From assembly GCA_036172665.1 (NCBI GenBank), contig CM069880.1:6140501-6204500 (forward strand): 64,000 nt of DNA, given 5' to 3'. A model generated the notes under the pieces. It had not been told where the DNA came from. It worked only from the letters and a program-made list of their open reading frames with translations, and did not search any database. Shown here in pieces: positions 7,675-18,116 of the stretch (positions within the stretch are counted from its first letter, which is position 1; each line of letters begins with the position of its first letter). The position numbers and the translations under genes were made by a program. The stretch is from Prosopocoilus inquinatus. Taxonomy: Eukaryota > Arthropoda > Insecta > Coleoptera > Lucanidae.

Positions 7675-9567
7675 GTGAGGGAGTGTAGAAATAGGCTGCA
7701 ACTGATTTCACAACTCCATAAATATGATCCTAATATCATTACGAAAGATGATTTAAAATCACAACGTAAACAGTACAGAAAACTCATTGTAAAAAACAAA
7801 ATGACTGCTAACTCGAAATACATTAACGAGTCAAAAAATAAACAACTTGCTTCATGGAATGTAATTAAAAGTAACAATCCCATAATAAAATATCCAGTTT
7901 CTAATTCACTAAATGCAAATGATTTTAACACATTTTTTGCTAATATTGCGAGTAATATTATTTCTTCTAAAACATCAGACATTAATGCCAGAAATAAAAA
8001 ACCTTGTCCACTGGAAGGCAATACATATTCACAATTTAATTTTAAAGAAATTAGTTACAATGAAATGCGAGATATTATAACTAAAATGAAAAATAATACT
8101 AGTAAAGATTCGTTTTCGTTAAATATAAAAATTATAAAATCAATAAAAAATTTGATTATCATTCCACTCTGTAAAATTATTAATCAGTGTATTTCAAATA
8201 ACATCTTTCCTGATTGTCTCAAAGTAGCCAGGGTTGTTCCTATATTCAAAAAAGGGTGTACCGATGACGTTGCGAATTACAGGCCAATATCAATCATCCC
8301 AGTAATTGGCAAAATATTTGAAACGATACTGAAAATTCAAATAAATACATACTTGGTCAAGCATAATTTGATAAACAATGCTCAATTTGGATTCAGGAAA
8401 AATAGATCTACTACAGCAGCCATCAGCAGTTTAATTGACTATATACAAGATGGCTTCGAAAACAAATTGTACGTACAAGCTTCATTTTACGACCTTACCA
8501 AAGCATTCGATTGTGTGTCTCACGATCTTTTGCTGCATAAATTACATCTTACTAACTTCAGTAGTGAAAGTATAAATTTAATTAAGTCTTATTTGTCAAA
8601 TCGCACTCAATATGTTACATATAACAACTTATCTTCAACAAAATTGTCAATTAAACACGGAGTACCTCAAGGATCCGTACTCGGTCCACTTTTATTTTTA
8701 TTCTTTATGAACGATTTACCCTTGCGAGTTACAGGAAACAGTAAAATAGTTTTATTCGCTGATGACACCTGCACCATAAACAGAGATCACAATTTACATG
8801 ATCTGCATACTTTAGTAAGAGAGACACACAAGAATGTGGTGGAATGGTTTCATTCTAATTCTTTGGTGCTAAATGACACTAAAACCCAAAATTTGCTCTT
8901 TACACTTCGACCTTTGGATAACTACCGCGAGCCCGTTAAATACCTCGGGGTTTGCTTGGATACCAAATTAACTTGGGCTGAGCATATCAGTAAACTCTGT
9001 AAGAAACTGAACACAGGTATTTTCATGATAAGAAATTTAATCAGCATTGTACCATTCGCAACCCTGATAAAGACATATTACGCTTGCTTTCACTCTCACA
9101 TGTCGTACGCGGTTTTGTGTTGGGGAGGCTCTTCCCATGCTTCGCAGGTCTTTCGTGTTCAGAGGAGGTGCATAAGGATAATGGCGGGCTTGAGTTTTAC
9201 AGATTGCTGTAAGTCCAAATTTATTGAATTCAAACTTTTAACTTTCACCTCGATCTACATACTAACTTGTTTATTACACGTAAAAACTAATATATTTCAC
9301 TATAAGAGGAATGACGATTATCACACTTATAACACTCGTAATAAAAACGAACTATTAATTAAATACAATAGAACTCAAAGAGCTAGGGATGGCATTAACT
9401 ACTTTGGAATAAAATTATTTAATGTGTTACCCACACATATCGTAAATTTAGAATTATCAGAATTTAAGAAGGTGATAAAAAACTACCTGCTGGAAAAAGC
9501 ATTCTATAATATCCAAGAGTTTCTTGAAAATGATTTTTGTGATTTAACTAGTCTCCCCGTCAGATAA
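7675..9567 (+). CDS. Non-LTR retrotransposon reverse transcriptase (ORF2 fragment)
   Basis: An open frame of 630 codons, readable upstream to about 7654 (KWFTEEV), so the start is an artefact of truncation. Residues about 1-170 are the linker after the missing endonuclease. The RT domain carries NYRPISIIPV, FRKNRSTTAA, a first catalytic block [25 protein letters not shown] and the FADD active site. The C-terminal part has YNTRNKN and FGIKLFNVLP, typical of insect non-LTR ORF2 tails. The frame has no stop or frameshift, so this copy is fairly young, though without an endonuclease it cannot move itself. Confidence 0.9.
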   Translation: MRECRNRLQLISQLHKYDPNIITKDDLKSQRKQYRKLIVKNKMTANSKYINESKNKQLASWNVIKSNNPIIKYPVSNSLNANDFNTFFANIASNIISSKTSDINARNKKPCPLEGNTYSQFNFKEISYNEMRDIITKMKNNTSKDSFSLNIKIIKSIKNLIIIPLCKIINQCISNNIFPDCLKVARVVPIFKKGCTDDVANYRPISIIPVIGKIFETILKIQINTYLVKHNLINNAQFGFRKNRSTTAAISSLIDYIQDGFENKLYVQASFYDLTKAFDCVSHDLLLHKLHLTNFSSESINLIKSYLSNRTQYVTYNNLSSTKLSIKHGVPQGSVLGPLLFLFFMNDLPLRVTGNSKIVLFADDTCTINRDHNLHDLHTLVRETHKNVVEWFHSNSLVLNDTKTQNLLFTLRPLDNYREPVKYLGVCLDTKLTWAEHISKLCKKLNTGIFMIRNLISIVPFATLIKTYYACFHSHMSYAVLCWGGSSHASQVFRVQRRCIRIMAGLSFTDCCKSKFIEFKLLTFTSIYILTCLLHVKTNIFHYKRNDDYHTYNTRNKNELLIKYNRTQRARDGINYFGIKLFNVLPTHIVNLELSEFKKVIKNYLLEKAFYNIQEFLENDFCDLTSLPVR

Positions 9568-9749
9568 CCCTCAAATCGTCAATAACCGTTTATTTATAAG
9601 TATATAAATGTATATTTTATTTATATGTACATCTTTTACTTTTATTTATATTCTCTGCCTATTGCATTCGACAATATTACTATTAATGTTATATTTTAAT
9701 TTGTTAAATCTGTGACGTGTGAAAATTCTCTTGAATGACCATCACCAAT

Positions 9750-9757
9750 AAACATTA

Positions 9758-9781
<24 letters not shown>
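9750..9781 (+). repeat. (ATT)n microsatellite tail
   Basis: About ten ATT units directly follow AATAAAC at the end of the non-LTR element. It is probably the element's 3' tail rather than an independent microsatellite. Confidence 0.75.
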
Positions 9782-9788
<7 letters not shown>

Positions 9789-9803
9789 GGCTATGAGCAA
9801 GCA

Positions 9804-10181
9804 TAGGATTTGAAAAAGTACACGCCATCGTTTCAGTAGCGCCGTAAAAATGTATCGAACAGGCACATTGTGTAATGGGACGGTGAAAATAATTTACGGC
9901 GTTCTCACTATAGGATGCAATGTCGCAATAAAGTCCGCCGGTCGAGGTACAACTGGTCAACTAATTACTCTGAAAATCTTTACACATTTAAACAAGAAGA
10001 GTTGATTACACAACTGTAATTTTTTATTGTGGCAATATTGCTCTGTTTTTTGTTATACTGAGTAACACCATTGCTGTAGCGGCGTTAATTGTCTCCGCAG
10101 CCCTGGCGTTTGTTTACACGTTACGGTCTAATATTTTATATTGCCTGCTTCACTAGAATTTGAACCGCGCAAAATATATTT
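9804..10181 (+). repeat. Dispersed repeat A, copy 1
   Basis: About 375 bp matching 47783-48318 in the same orientation, including AAGTACACGCCAT, GGCACATTGTGTAATGGGAC and TTGCTGTAGCGGCGTTAATT. Copy 2 carries a 173-bp insertion that is absent here. Non-coding and not assigned to a family. Positions 10182-11386 show no gene or repeat I can support. Confidence 0.7.
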
Positions 10182-11390
10182 CTCCTATATATAGCTGTGA
10201 GCAACAGATACACATCGCAAAAAATTAAGATGCGTTGTTCTTTACATTGTTCCTCATAATAAGAGTGCGAATGTTCATTGAGTACACAAAATATCTTCAA
10301 ATGAATTATATCAAGCTCCAGAAGTAGAAATGAATTGCTATTAATTTGACATTAATAACTTAAGATTTTTCACAGCTGACTGTTCGTTGATTAGCTCGTA
10401 ACTTATTTTTTTCTAGATGGAACATCTTAACGACCTAATGAAAATTTCATATCCTGTAAAAATGTTAAAAACCGAAATGCAAAGAAGTGGCTTTCTCTAG
10501 TTACTTAAGATCGCATTATGATTTATAAATTTACAAAGTAAAAAACAAAAAGAAATGTCGTTAACATGGAAACCAAAATTATCAAGTGATACATATTCAA
10601 ACTCACAATGATCTGTAAATTCCAGGTATGTAAAAATATGTAGCTTGTTCCATTTAAAATAAGAAAGTTGATGTCACTTCCGGCGAAAACAGAAGTCATA
10701 CGGTGGCCAATGCTACGTCAGAAAATTCAGCTTATTATTTAATTTCTGGATCCCGAATTTTATGTAAAATATAAAAATTGTAGAAGAGTGAACACATAGC
10801 GTGACATCCTATATTGTGTATTCGACATAGCTTTATTACATTTTTTTTCTTATTTTGATTTCTACTATCACCTATCAAACGGTGTACAAGTTTCTTATTA
10901 TCACCCTGTATAAATGTAGATTGTTACCTAGACAACATCGTATCTGAAGATGTCAATCCTTTCTACGTGGATGGATAGATTACCGACTATTTGATTTCTA
11001 TTGATACTCCATTAATCGAATGACCAACAGTTCCAACGCAACTTTCATAGAGCAATACGATTAATAATAGAAATTCTCTTGTAATCTTACAAAAGAAAAT
11101 TAATTAAACAAAAAGGAATAATGAGTTTTCAAAATATTTTTTAAATTGATATCTCCGCCGCGTTCAACACTTTCTTGCTACAACGTAATTAGCATTCATT
11201 ATTAAATTTGTAAGTAATTTTTGTAGTAATAATAATCCTTTGACGAAATATTAAATTAATAGCCATATTTTTGAAAGTGATCCAGTACAACATTAAGTCA
11301 TTTACTTACCTCATATCACTGAATTAAAAAAGAAATACATGTATGTCCAGTTCAAGAAAAAAGTTGACCATCATTTATTATAATAGATAC

Positions 11391-11722
11391 TGTTACGAAT
11401 TTGGGGGTTCACAAATTATAGCCATTAAATTTTAGAACACTTTAATTACAAGGTGTCGCTTTACACAATTAACAACACAATAGTAATGAGCTTGTCTATC
11501 AAATAACACTTTTACAAAAATGTACTTTCTATTGATTCAAGGTACGAACCCTTCGCTTGCTAACTTAATAACTAAACTCCTGGCGGATTGTACGGCTTAT
11601 ATAGCAGAGCCCTCTGTTGCTTGAACGTACTAGAATGACCGCGTAGCTTCGGTCATGTTCTGTGACGCAAGCTGGCGTGTCGATACTAAAAATAGATCTG
11701 TTTACGCGTCACGGCTGTAACA
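11391..11722 (+). mobile_element. Solo LTR of a second LTR family
   Basis: 332 bp beginning TGTTACGAATTTGGGGG and ending GGCTGTAACA, with short inverted ends TGTTAC/GTAACA, and flanked by a 4-bp duplication ATAC (11387-11390 and 11723-11726). A TATA-like CTTATATAGC is inside. The same terminus appears on the minus strand at 1-23. Intra-element recombination between two LTRs is the usual origin. Positions 11727-11984 hold nothing recognised. Confidence 0.75.
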
Positions 11723-11984
11723 ATACTAAAACAAAATGCAACTTTTACCAATTTGTAGTATTTATGGAGTGATTTTATATATTTCTTTCTTACTTAATTC
11801 AAATCGGACTATAGTTATGTATGTATTGTGGCACATTTTATCTTGCACCCGGTATAGAAATTACAAGTTCAGGCTTTGTATTATTTATTTATGGTAATTA
11901 TTTTACACATTTATACTTATCTAAATATTTTGTAATGCAGTGTAATTTCAATTAGGCATATATGCCATTTTTCAGAAATGCTGC

Positions 11985-12278
11985 GAATCGAAGTACGCAA
12001 GCTAAAGCTGCGATGGGACCAGCTTCGCTGGCACTGAAGTAAATACTACAATTTTGAGTTAAAACAGAAGCATTTAGTAGCCGAAGTAAATACTTCAGAG
12101 TGAAATAAACACTTCGATAATTTCCACACGAATGCTATTTGCCGTAGTATCTTTCGGAAAATAATAGTACTTACTTCAGAGTTTAGCATCTTCTTAAAAA
12201 CTCAAGTAGATACTACGAAGAAGATACTTCAAACTGTAGCATTAGCATTTACTTCGTTTTTATTCATACCACCCACTG
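11985..12278 (-). repeat. Transposon terminus with subterminal TAGTAT/ACTTC motifs (right)
   Basis: Inverted relative to the terminus at 375-605; on the minus strand it starts CAGTGGGTGGTATGAATAAA. It has many degenerate GTAGTATTTACTTC-like units over about 250 bp. Either the right end of an 11.9-kb TIR element or an independent short copy of the same family. Confidence 0.5.
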
Positions 12279-12465
12279 TATTTGAAATTTGCTTTGTAGA
12301 AACCTTGATAAAGGAAATAAATTTTCCGAAAGCTCAGTTGAACTTTAGAAGAGTATTACTATCATTTAAATTGATACAAAATTTTGTTTGAATTGTATAA
12401 CATGAAACAATTTAAGATTGCATTTGTATATACTCGTTTGATGCTCGTTCTTTATTTAGTAATTT

Positions 12466-13055
12466 TGCAACTTTAAAAGATCATATTTATGAATTCAAAT
12501 ATGACATTATTGGCATTTGTGAAACATGGCTAAATGAGAGTACAATGTCTGAAGTTGTAAATATTAACAATTACAATTTTATTCGTATTAATAGAAGTGG
12601 TAGAGGTGGGGGTAGTTTTTTATATAAATAAATGTATAAAATTTACAGTAGTTGAAAATCCTCTCTCTGATGCTCTAGAACAAATTTGGGTTAAGGTATT
12701 CACTCGAAGATTCTTGGAATTGGTGTTGTGTACAGAAAACCCGGTAATATATTTTTTGAGGCCTTAGAAAATAGTTTTGTCCAACATAATTCCTCAAACT
12801 GAAGAAATTATTTGGGGAGGTGATTTTAACATTAATTTATTTGATTCTGTAAGTTATTCTGTGAACACTTTCTTATCATTGTTGGAGACCTACGGGCTTA
12901 ATCAAGTAGTTAATCAACCTACCAGAATAACAGCTACTAGCTGCTCCTTAATTGACTTAATTTTAGTTACAATGGCTGAATTGGTGAGTTGTGTTGATAC
13001 GCAAGATCTTGGTAACTTTTCTGATCTTTACTTGTTAGCACAGATATCTGTCTAA
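12466..13055 (+). pseudogene. Non-LTR retrotransposon endonuclease fragment
   Basis: Remnant of an APE-type endonuclease (EEP fold) that nicks target DNA. An N-terminal piece reads through IIGICETWLNES (metal-binding Glu), then a stop and frameshifts near 12620-12780. The C-terminal piece has WGGDFNIN and a SLIDLIL block near 12815-12970, the usual later motifs. No RT follows, so it is an isolated decayed 5' part. Whether it belongs to the family at 7.65 kb cannot be told, because that copy lacks this domain. Confidence 0.75.
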
Positions 13056-13207
13056 CCGTTAAAGGATTCAAGCCATTTCTTAAATCGTACAGAGATTTTA
13101 GTAAGTTTTGTTACGATGATTTTTTTTAAGTGATTTTATCAACGCGCCATTTTATATTACATACGACGTTGATAATATTGACGACAAGGTGTTCTTTAAT
13201 TTACTTA

Positions 13208-13376
13208 AACGATCACCATCACCGCCATCACTAAAGCAATTAACATTGACAACATGTGACATTTCATTCGCGCCAAATTTACAATTACCCCTAGCGCCAT
13301 CTCTGCGGATAAATACGTTACTAAAACAGCCTGGACAAAAATTTTAAATTGCAATAAACCTCTCTCCTGTTGGAGG
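13208..13376 (-). repeat. Dispersed repeat B, copy 1 (unoccupied site)
   Basis: Read on the minus strand this matches 52709-52847 joined to 54149-54185 (TTTTTGTCCAGGCTGTTTTA, GATGGCGCTA, GTTAATTGCTTTAGTGATGG). It therefore shows the repeat without the 1301-bp insertion found at 52848. Positions 13377-13944 carry nothing I recognise. Confidence 0.7.
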
Positions 13377-13944
13377 TTTCTCACGTAATGGCCACGAGTT
13401 TTGAGAGGTTAAGGCTCCACTGGAGTCCTATCTGAGTGCATAGCAAAATAGTACATTCGTAGAATCCGTTTTACAGGCGTATTTTTACATTTGAAAAAAT
13501 GCTCGAAGTATTCGGCTTTGTAAACTACAGTGCGGTGACATTTCTTTTTTTCAAAATTCAATAAGATTTTTTTATTTTAATTAATTTGTGTAAAATTAAG
13601 ATTCCGTTTTTCTCGGTAACGAAACAAAATCATTCAATCATATTTATGTCAAAATGTAGGGAAGCTTAGTATCTAATGCGGAGACATTTTCTTTTTAAGT
13701 AAAAGTTAAAAATTTATTGTTATTTTGGTAATTAAAAGGTCCGGTAACATTCCGAGAAAACGACTAAGTTAGGCAACTTTGTGTACAGCGTATTGATGAT
13801 TTACGACCGGTACCGCAGCAGGTAGTACAGGCTTGCTTCAGGCCTCCAATGTAAATAATTTAGTTCACGACACGCTTTTTGCCAGGTTCTGTGGAAGCTA
13901 TTACGTATTGAGGTTCGCTAATAACTGTTGATTTAATGTTTTCA

Positions 13945-14518
13945 ATGTCGGATATCGATGACTAAAAAATATCGAAATATCGACTTTTATCCGTATATCG
14001 ATATTTATTGATATGTGATTTGATCGACATACCGATGTTATCGATTTAATAGTATAGTATTGATATTATCGATTATTATTTAGGAAAATATATAATCATT
14101 ATCGATCGGACAAGACCATTTTCACACATTTGGTCTAGTATTAAAAACATAATTGACTGGACTACAAATTAATTGAAATATTTTAAATTTTTTTTGTATC
14201 GTGACCGTGAGTCGTAATCAGGTTCCGTATACGAAATTTGTAATATAATAAAATTCATGTTTTATAGATTTAGTCCAACGAATTAATATAAAATATGATT
14301 GAGTATTAATATTCCATTAAATTATCCATAATATCGATATAATAATATCGATAAATCCGACTTATATCGATATTATCGATATAGCGATACCACCAATAAT
14401 CTCTATAAATCCGGCATATATCGATATTGCCGATATCGATAATATCGATATCTTAAATTGAAATATCGTAATTCGATAAATATCGATATTATCGATAATA
14501 TTGATATATCAATAAATA
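13945..14518. repeat. TATCGATA-rich block
   Basis: Around fifteen close variants of the palindrome ATATCGATAT occur within 570 bp (for example near 13953, 14000, 14335, 14375, 14430 and 14490), irregularly spaced rather than in a fixed tandem period. It abuts the YqaJ fragment. TATCGATA is also the Drosophila DRE motif. Subterminal repeats of a DNA transposon are an alternative reading. Confidence 0.6.
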
Positions 14519-14519
14519 C

Positions 14520-15101
14520 TCATAAGTCTTTTCGTAACAGAGTTCTAATCGTTCGGTTCCTTTTCAACCGCGGATCTATTATTTCTGGTAACAAAGCTTT
14601 CATATAAAATTTTTCTAAAATACCCACCATTTCTGAATTCCAGAAATTATCGTTTTTTTCAATAATGTCACATACTAAATCTTTCCCCGTGTATACAACG
14701 AAATAGCAAAAATGTCTATTAGTAATATGTAGTTGACCTTGAACTTGAAACATATAGTTATGATTAGATTTTAATTTAATTTCATCCTCTAAATCAATAG
14801 TCAAAAATGTTATTATTTTTGCCTTGATTGCTTCTGAAATAGTCATATTTCGCGCTGAGTACGGGCATTTTACTTCTATTATCGCATCATCACCTACTAG
14901 TCCATCCGGGGACGCCGCCAAAAAATTTTTATGATTATACACAAACAAACCACATTTTGAGACCGATAAATTAAACTTAACTTTAAATGTCTCTATAGCC
15001 TCTGCTTCATTATTAATTCCATATTGCAACGGTTTTGGGTAATTTCCAACGAAATCTAAACATGCAACTAGACCACATATATATATATATACCAGAAACA
15101 A
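14520..15101 (-). pseudogene. YqaJ-type nuclease domain fragment (transposon-like)
   Basis: 193-residue frame resembling the YqaJ / lambda-exonuclease-like fold of PD-(D/E)XK nucleases. Visible blocks: YGINNEAEAIETF at the start, SPDG then IIEVKCPYS (Asp and Glu-x-Lys of the active site) and YMFQVQGQLHITNRHFCYFV (the conserved Gln region). The first residues are encoded by a (TA)n tract and are probably not native, so the start is not trusted and the N-terminus may be missing or in another exon. In insects such domains are often carried by mobile elements; the TATCGATA block next to it fits, but the element type is not identifiable. Confidence 0.65.
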
Positions 15102-16010
15102 TAATTTTTACTGTTTTATTCTTTGTTAGAACTTGTAAAAAGTAGCAACAATTTTTACTTTCTTTTACATGAAGCAAAATTATTGTGTAAAAGAAAAAAA
15201 ATATCCATAAGTTTTTTACATTCTAAATGCTCTCCTTCGGTTTATGAAACGGGTCTGTGCATTGTAGACGACTATCTGTGATAAAGGATATGATGAACAA
15301 GACCACTCACAATCATGAACTATGAAAATATATTTGTCAACTACAAACATTTTTGTTTGCATACCTATCCTGCAATGTACTGGTACTTTTTTAAATTTAA
15401 TATACGAATATTTGTATTGTATGTTCAGGAAGAAAAAATAAATACGTCATTAAAAAAGCCGGGTAAAAAGTAAAAATGTTATAAAAATATACATTCGATA
15501 AAACGAAATTGTAAGATTTTGTTTTTTTTTATTTTTTAAATCAATCACACATATGCAGTGCAGAACATATACTGTTATGCGATTTCAATCTCTCTTTAAT
15601 AAATTGATCTCTATATTGGAATAACAATTTCAAGGAGTAAGTATAAAATGACAATAGCAAAATTTCATTTTGGGTTAAAATAATTTGCATTTTATGATCC
15701 TAGGACGTCCAGTCGGGACCCTAATCGGGTTTGATTGACAGCTGTCATGATTTTCGTAGACCTTTGTGTGCAGATATATACAGGCAACCAAGCATACACC
15801 CAACAAGAAATTTTATTTTACTCCAGGGGAGCCTTAAGCTCATATTGTAAGTAGTATATCGTGACAAATATATCTAATGCCTAGTGTAAAAATGTAAAAA
15901 TAAAGTATTAATGGAAACATTATGGAATTATATTAATATTCGCCAGACAGAACCAGGTAAAATAATTTCTTGCAATTTCGCACTTGCATGACCTTAGTGA
16001 ATACACTCCT
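15102..16010. other. Non-coding interval
   Basis: AT-rich sequence with a (TA)n tract at its left edge. I see no gene or repeat I can support here. Confidence 0.5.
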
Positions 16011-16046
16011 AACGGGTCGGACACTTATTTTGAATCACTTGTATAG
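16011..16046 (+). repeat. Repeat motif E, copy 1
   Basis: AACGGGTCGGACACTTATTT followed by TGAATCAC, found again at 38262-38297 and 45910-45945 in the same orientation. It looks like the end of a transposon family; no matching left end was found. Confidence 0.5.
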
Positions 16047-16080
16047 ACAGTGTTAACGGTTAGTAATAGCATTTTCCGTT

Positions 16081-16169
16081 GGCTGCATTGAGTATATTTC
16101 CATCTCGTTTTATTACATAAAGCTGAACCGAGGTGGAAATACACTCAGTGCACACTAGTGCAGCCAGTG
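16081..16169. repeat. Imperfect inverted repeat
   Basis: GGCTGCA...TATTTCCATCTCG on the left pairs with CGAGGTGGAAATA...TGCAGCC on the right, with unpaired bases in the right arm. A short hairpin or decayed MITE. Confidence 0.35.
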
Positions 16170-16354
16170 GATAGCGCTGAAAGTTTATGTTCAACATATT
16201 CAACCAGTTCATCGCGACAGTTTGCGATGTTTATGTTCTCATATGGTTACGAACCAAATACAAACCATGCGCAGGCACCAGGGAGCCACGCAGATACTTT
16301 TTACGCGGCAAATTTGAAACAAAAATATATCAGCTTTACAACACTATTTGAAAG

Positions 16355-16512
16355 TAGAAATGGGCTAGACAATGAACCCGGTGCAATGATGGTGCATTCA
16401 AATATTTAAATTTCCTACTCAAACAGTACGAAAAATAACTTTTTCTTGCTGTTATTTAATTATTTCAGGTGGTTTACAAGTTTAAACGTTTCATAATACT
16501 GTCAAAAAAGGA
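16355..16512 (+). repeat. Dispersed repeat C, copy 1
   Basis: Shares AATGAACCCGGTGCA, a TTTTCTTG...TTATTTAAT stretch and TTCATA with 50047-50222 in the same orientation, diverged. Possibly a hAT-like terminus (AGAGATGGGC in copy 2). Confidence 0.45.
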
Positions 16513-16595
16513 AAAAAACAGTTTCCTGTAAGGTGTTACAAAATAATTGTATAACGTTAATCTAAAATAATGCTTTATACTAGTTATGTTAACGT

Positions 16596-16771
16596 ATAAA
16601 GCTGCTTTTCCTGCTCGGAAGATTGGGTACTTGAGGATTGCTGCTATTGGTTTTCTTTGATCACGTGATCAACGATAACCAATAACTTTCGTTAACTGAA
16701 CCACAACAACCAATGACAGCAATCTCCAAATATTCAATTCTCCAAATCCCCAAAGCAGGAAAACCAGCTTA
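16596..16771. mobile_element. MITE with about 55-bp inverted repeats
   Basis: TAAAGCTGCTTTTCCTGCT at the left and the complement of AGCAGGAAAACCAGCTTA at the right; arms continue through AGGATTGCTGCTATTGGTT against AACCAATGACAGCAATCTCC. About 176 bp, non-coding, ends at TA. Confidence 0.65.
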
Positions 16772-17695
16772 AGAGCCCGTTTCAGTCGCCATCATTATGC
16801 CACTTTCCTAGTTCAAGAATTACGCTAAAACTACTGATCTGATCATCGAATAGTATTAACATTTTCGTTTTGTTTTTTAATAAGGAATTTCGGAAAGTCA
16901 TTTTTAATATTTCCTAATAATTTTTATAATTTTTATTACTTATAGAAGTCGATTTTCAACTTAAAATTAACTTTCCGAGATAAAGCAACTAATTTTATGA
17001 TCTGCAGCAACAGAAACTTAATCAGGGCCATAATATTTAAATAAAACATGAATTACGAAATTTTATAATTAGTAGTTGCAAACTGCTGCCCTCTATCGAA
17101 AGCAATCGGAGATGCCACAGAAGGCGGGGCTTATTTTTATTTTACATTTTACGGCAGGGAATTTCCTGTATGCCTACAATTCTCTGACCTGGGGGCTCGT
17201 TCAGAAACTGAAAAAAGCGCACTTTGGGTAAAATTCTTTCTCTCAACGTGTAAGTGATTGTGTATATTTTTTTTTCGTTCTAAACGCCCAAAGTACTCTT
17301 TCGTTACAGTTTTTGAACGCAACAGTATTGTATAAGTAAACTGAGTGGTACTTATATTTGAAAGACAATCCTTTGCATGTGATCTCGAGAAAACCGGAAG
17401 GCGCAATCATATTTACCACGATGTTAAATTTTTACTCTCTTGAAGTCATGTTAACTTCCAATAAATTAAGGAAACAAACAAATATTCAGTAGCGTTGTTT
17501 TCTTTATTTTAATTGTATACAATGAACGGCAAAAAGTTACACCATTTGGGAAAATTTTTTGCAGTTTAAAAAATTTGTGCCAATAGTTGTGTGTTTTGTG
17601 TATGTTCGATAACCAAATATAAACAGGACAGAAACAGTGAGCAGCTTTTAGTGTGGCTCAAAAAGGTACCTTCGAAAAAAAATAATAATAATATG
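16772..17695. other. Non-coding interval
   Basis: AT-rich, no supported gene or repeat. Confidence 0.5.
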
Positions 17696-17805
17696 TTTTT
17701 AGAAAAATATTGTACAAATCGTTTTTGATTGCAGTGAAAACCTCGAGCAGCCGCTGGATAGCTGTTTCAGCCCTGCTTGGGGCTTCTTCAGCAGAGACGT
17801 AGCTC
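17696..17805 (-). repeat. Repeat D, copy 1 (110 bp)
   Basis: Matches 18007-18116 at all but two of 110 positions. Both contain AATCGTTTTTGATTGCAGTG and GCTTGGGGCTTCTTCAGCAG. A more decayed inverted relative lies at 32178-32275. Family not identified. Confidence 0.75.
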
Positions 17806-18006
17806 GACATTTCCACTGCAAACAAAAACGACTTGTCCAATTTATTCGCAATTGCGATGTAAGAGTGATGAACAGATAAAATAGCGACATCTTACTATCG
17901 CTTTTTGACCTGACATTGCAGTAGGATAGACATATTGAAGCGGGATTTGCTCCTAATGAGTCCCCCATGCAAGGCGGCCATGCTTGCTGTCAAAGCATAA
18001 TGAAAA

Positions 18007-18116
18007 TTTTTAGAAAAATATTGTGCAAATCGTTTTTGATTGCAGTGAAAACCTCGAGCAGCCGCTGGACAGCTGTTTCAGCCCTGCTTGGGGCTTCTTC
18101 AGCAGAGACGTAGCTC
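18007..18116 (-). repeat. Repeat D, copy 2 (110 bp)
   Basis: Direct repeat of 17696-17805 with two substitutions, 311 bp downstream. The near-identity points to a recent local duplication or insertion of two young copies. Confidence 0.75.

Larger units (their letters stand above)
7640..9781 (+). mobile_element. 5'-truncated non-LTR retrotransposon
   Basis: It holds the RT open reading frame, about 210 bp of 3' untranslated sequence with AATAAA near 9748 and an (ATT)n tail to 9781. No endonuclease part precedes the RT, so it is 5'-truncated, the usual outcome of target-primed reverse transcription. The exact 5' edge is not visible. A CR1/Jockey-like clade is my best guess. Confidence 0.8.

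Noticed and set aside
9742..9960. Minus-strand frame with a poly-Asn run
   Set aside because: The Asn run is the translated (ATT)n tail; the rest is non-coding repeat A.
16158..16409. 83-codon plus-strand frame
   Set aside because: Overlaps repeat C, has no recognisable motif and no splice context.
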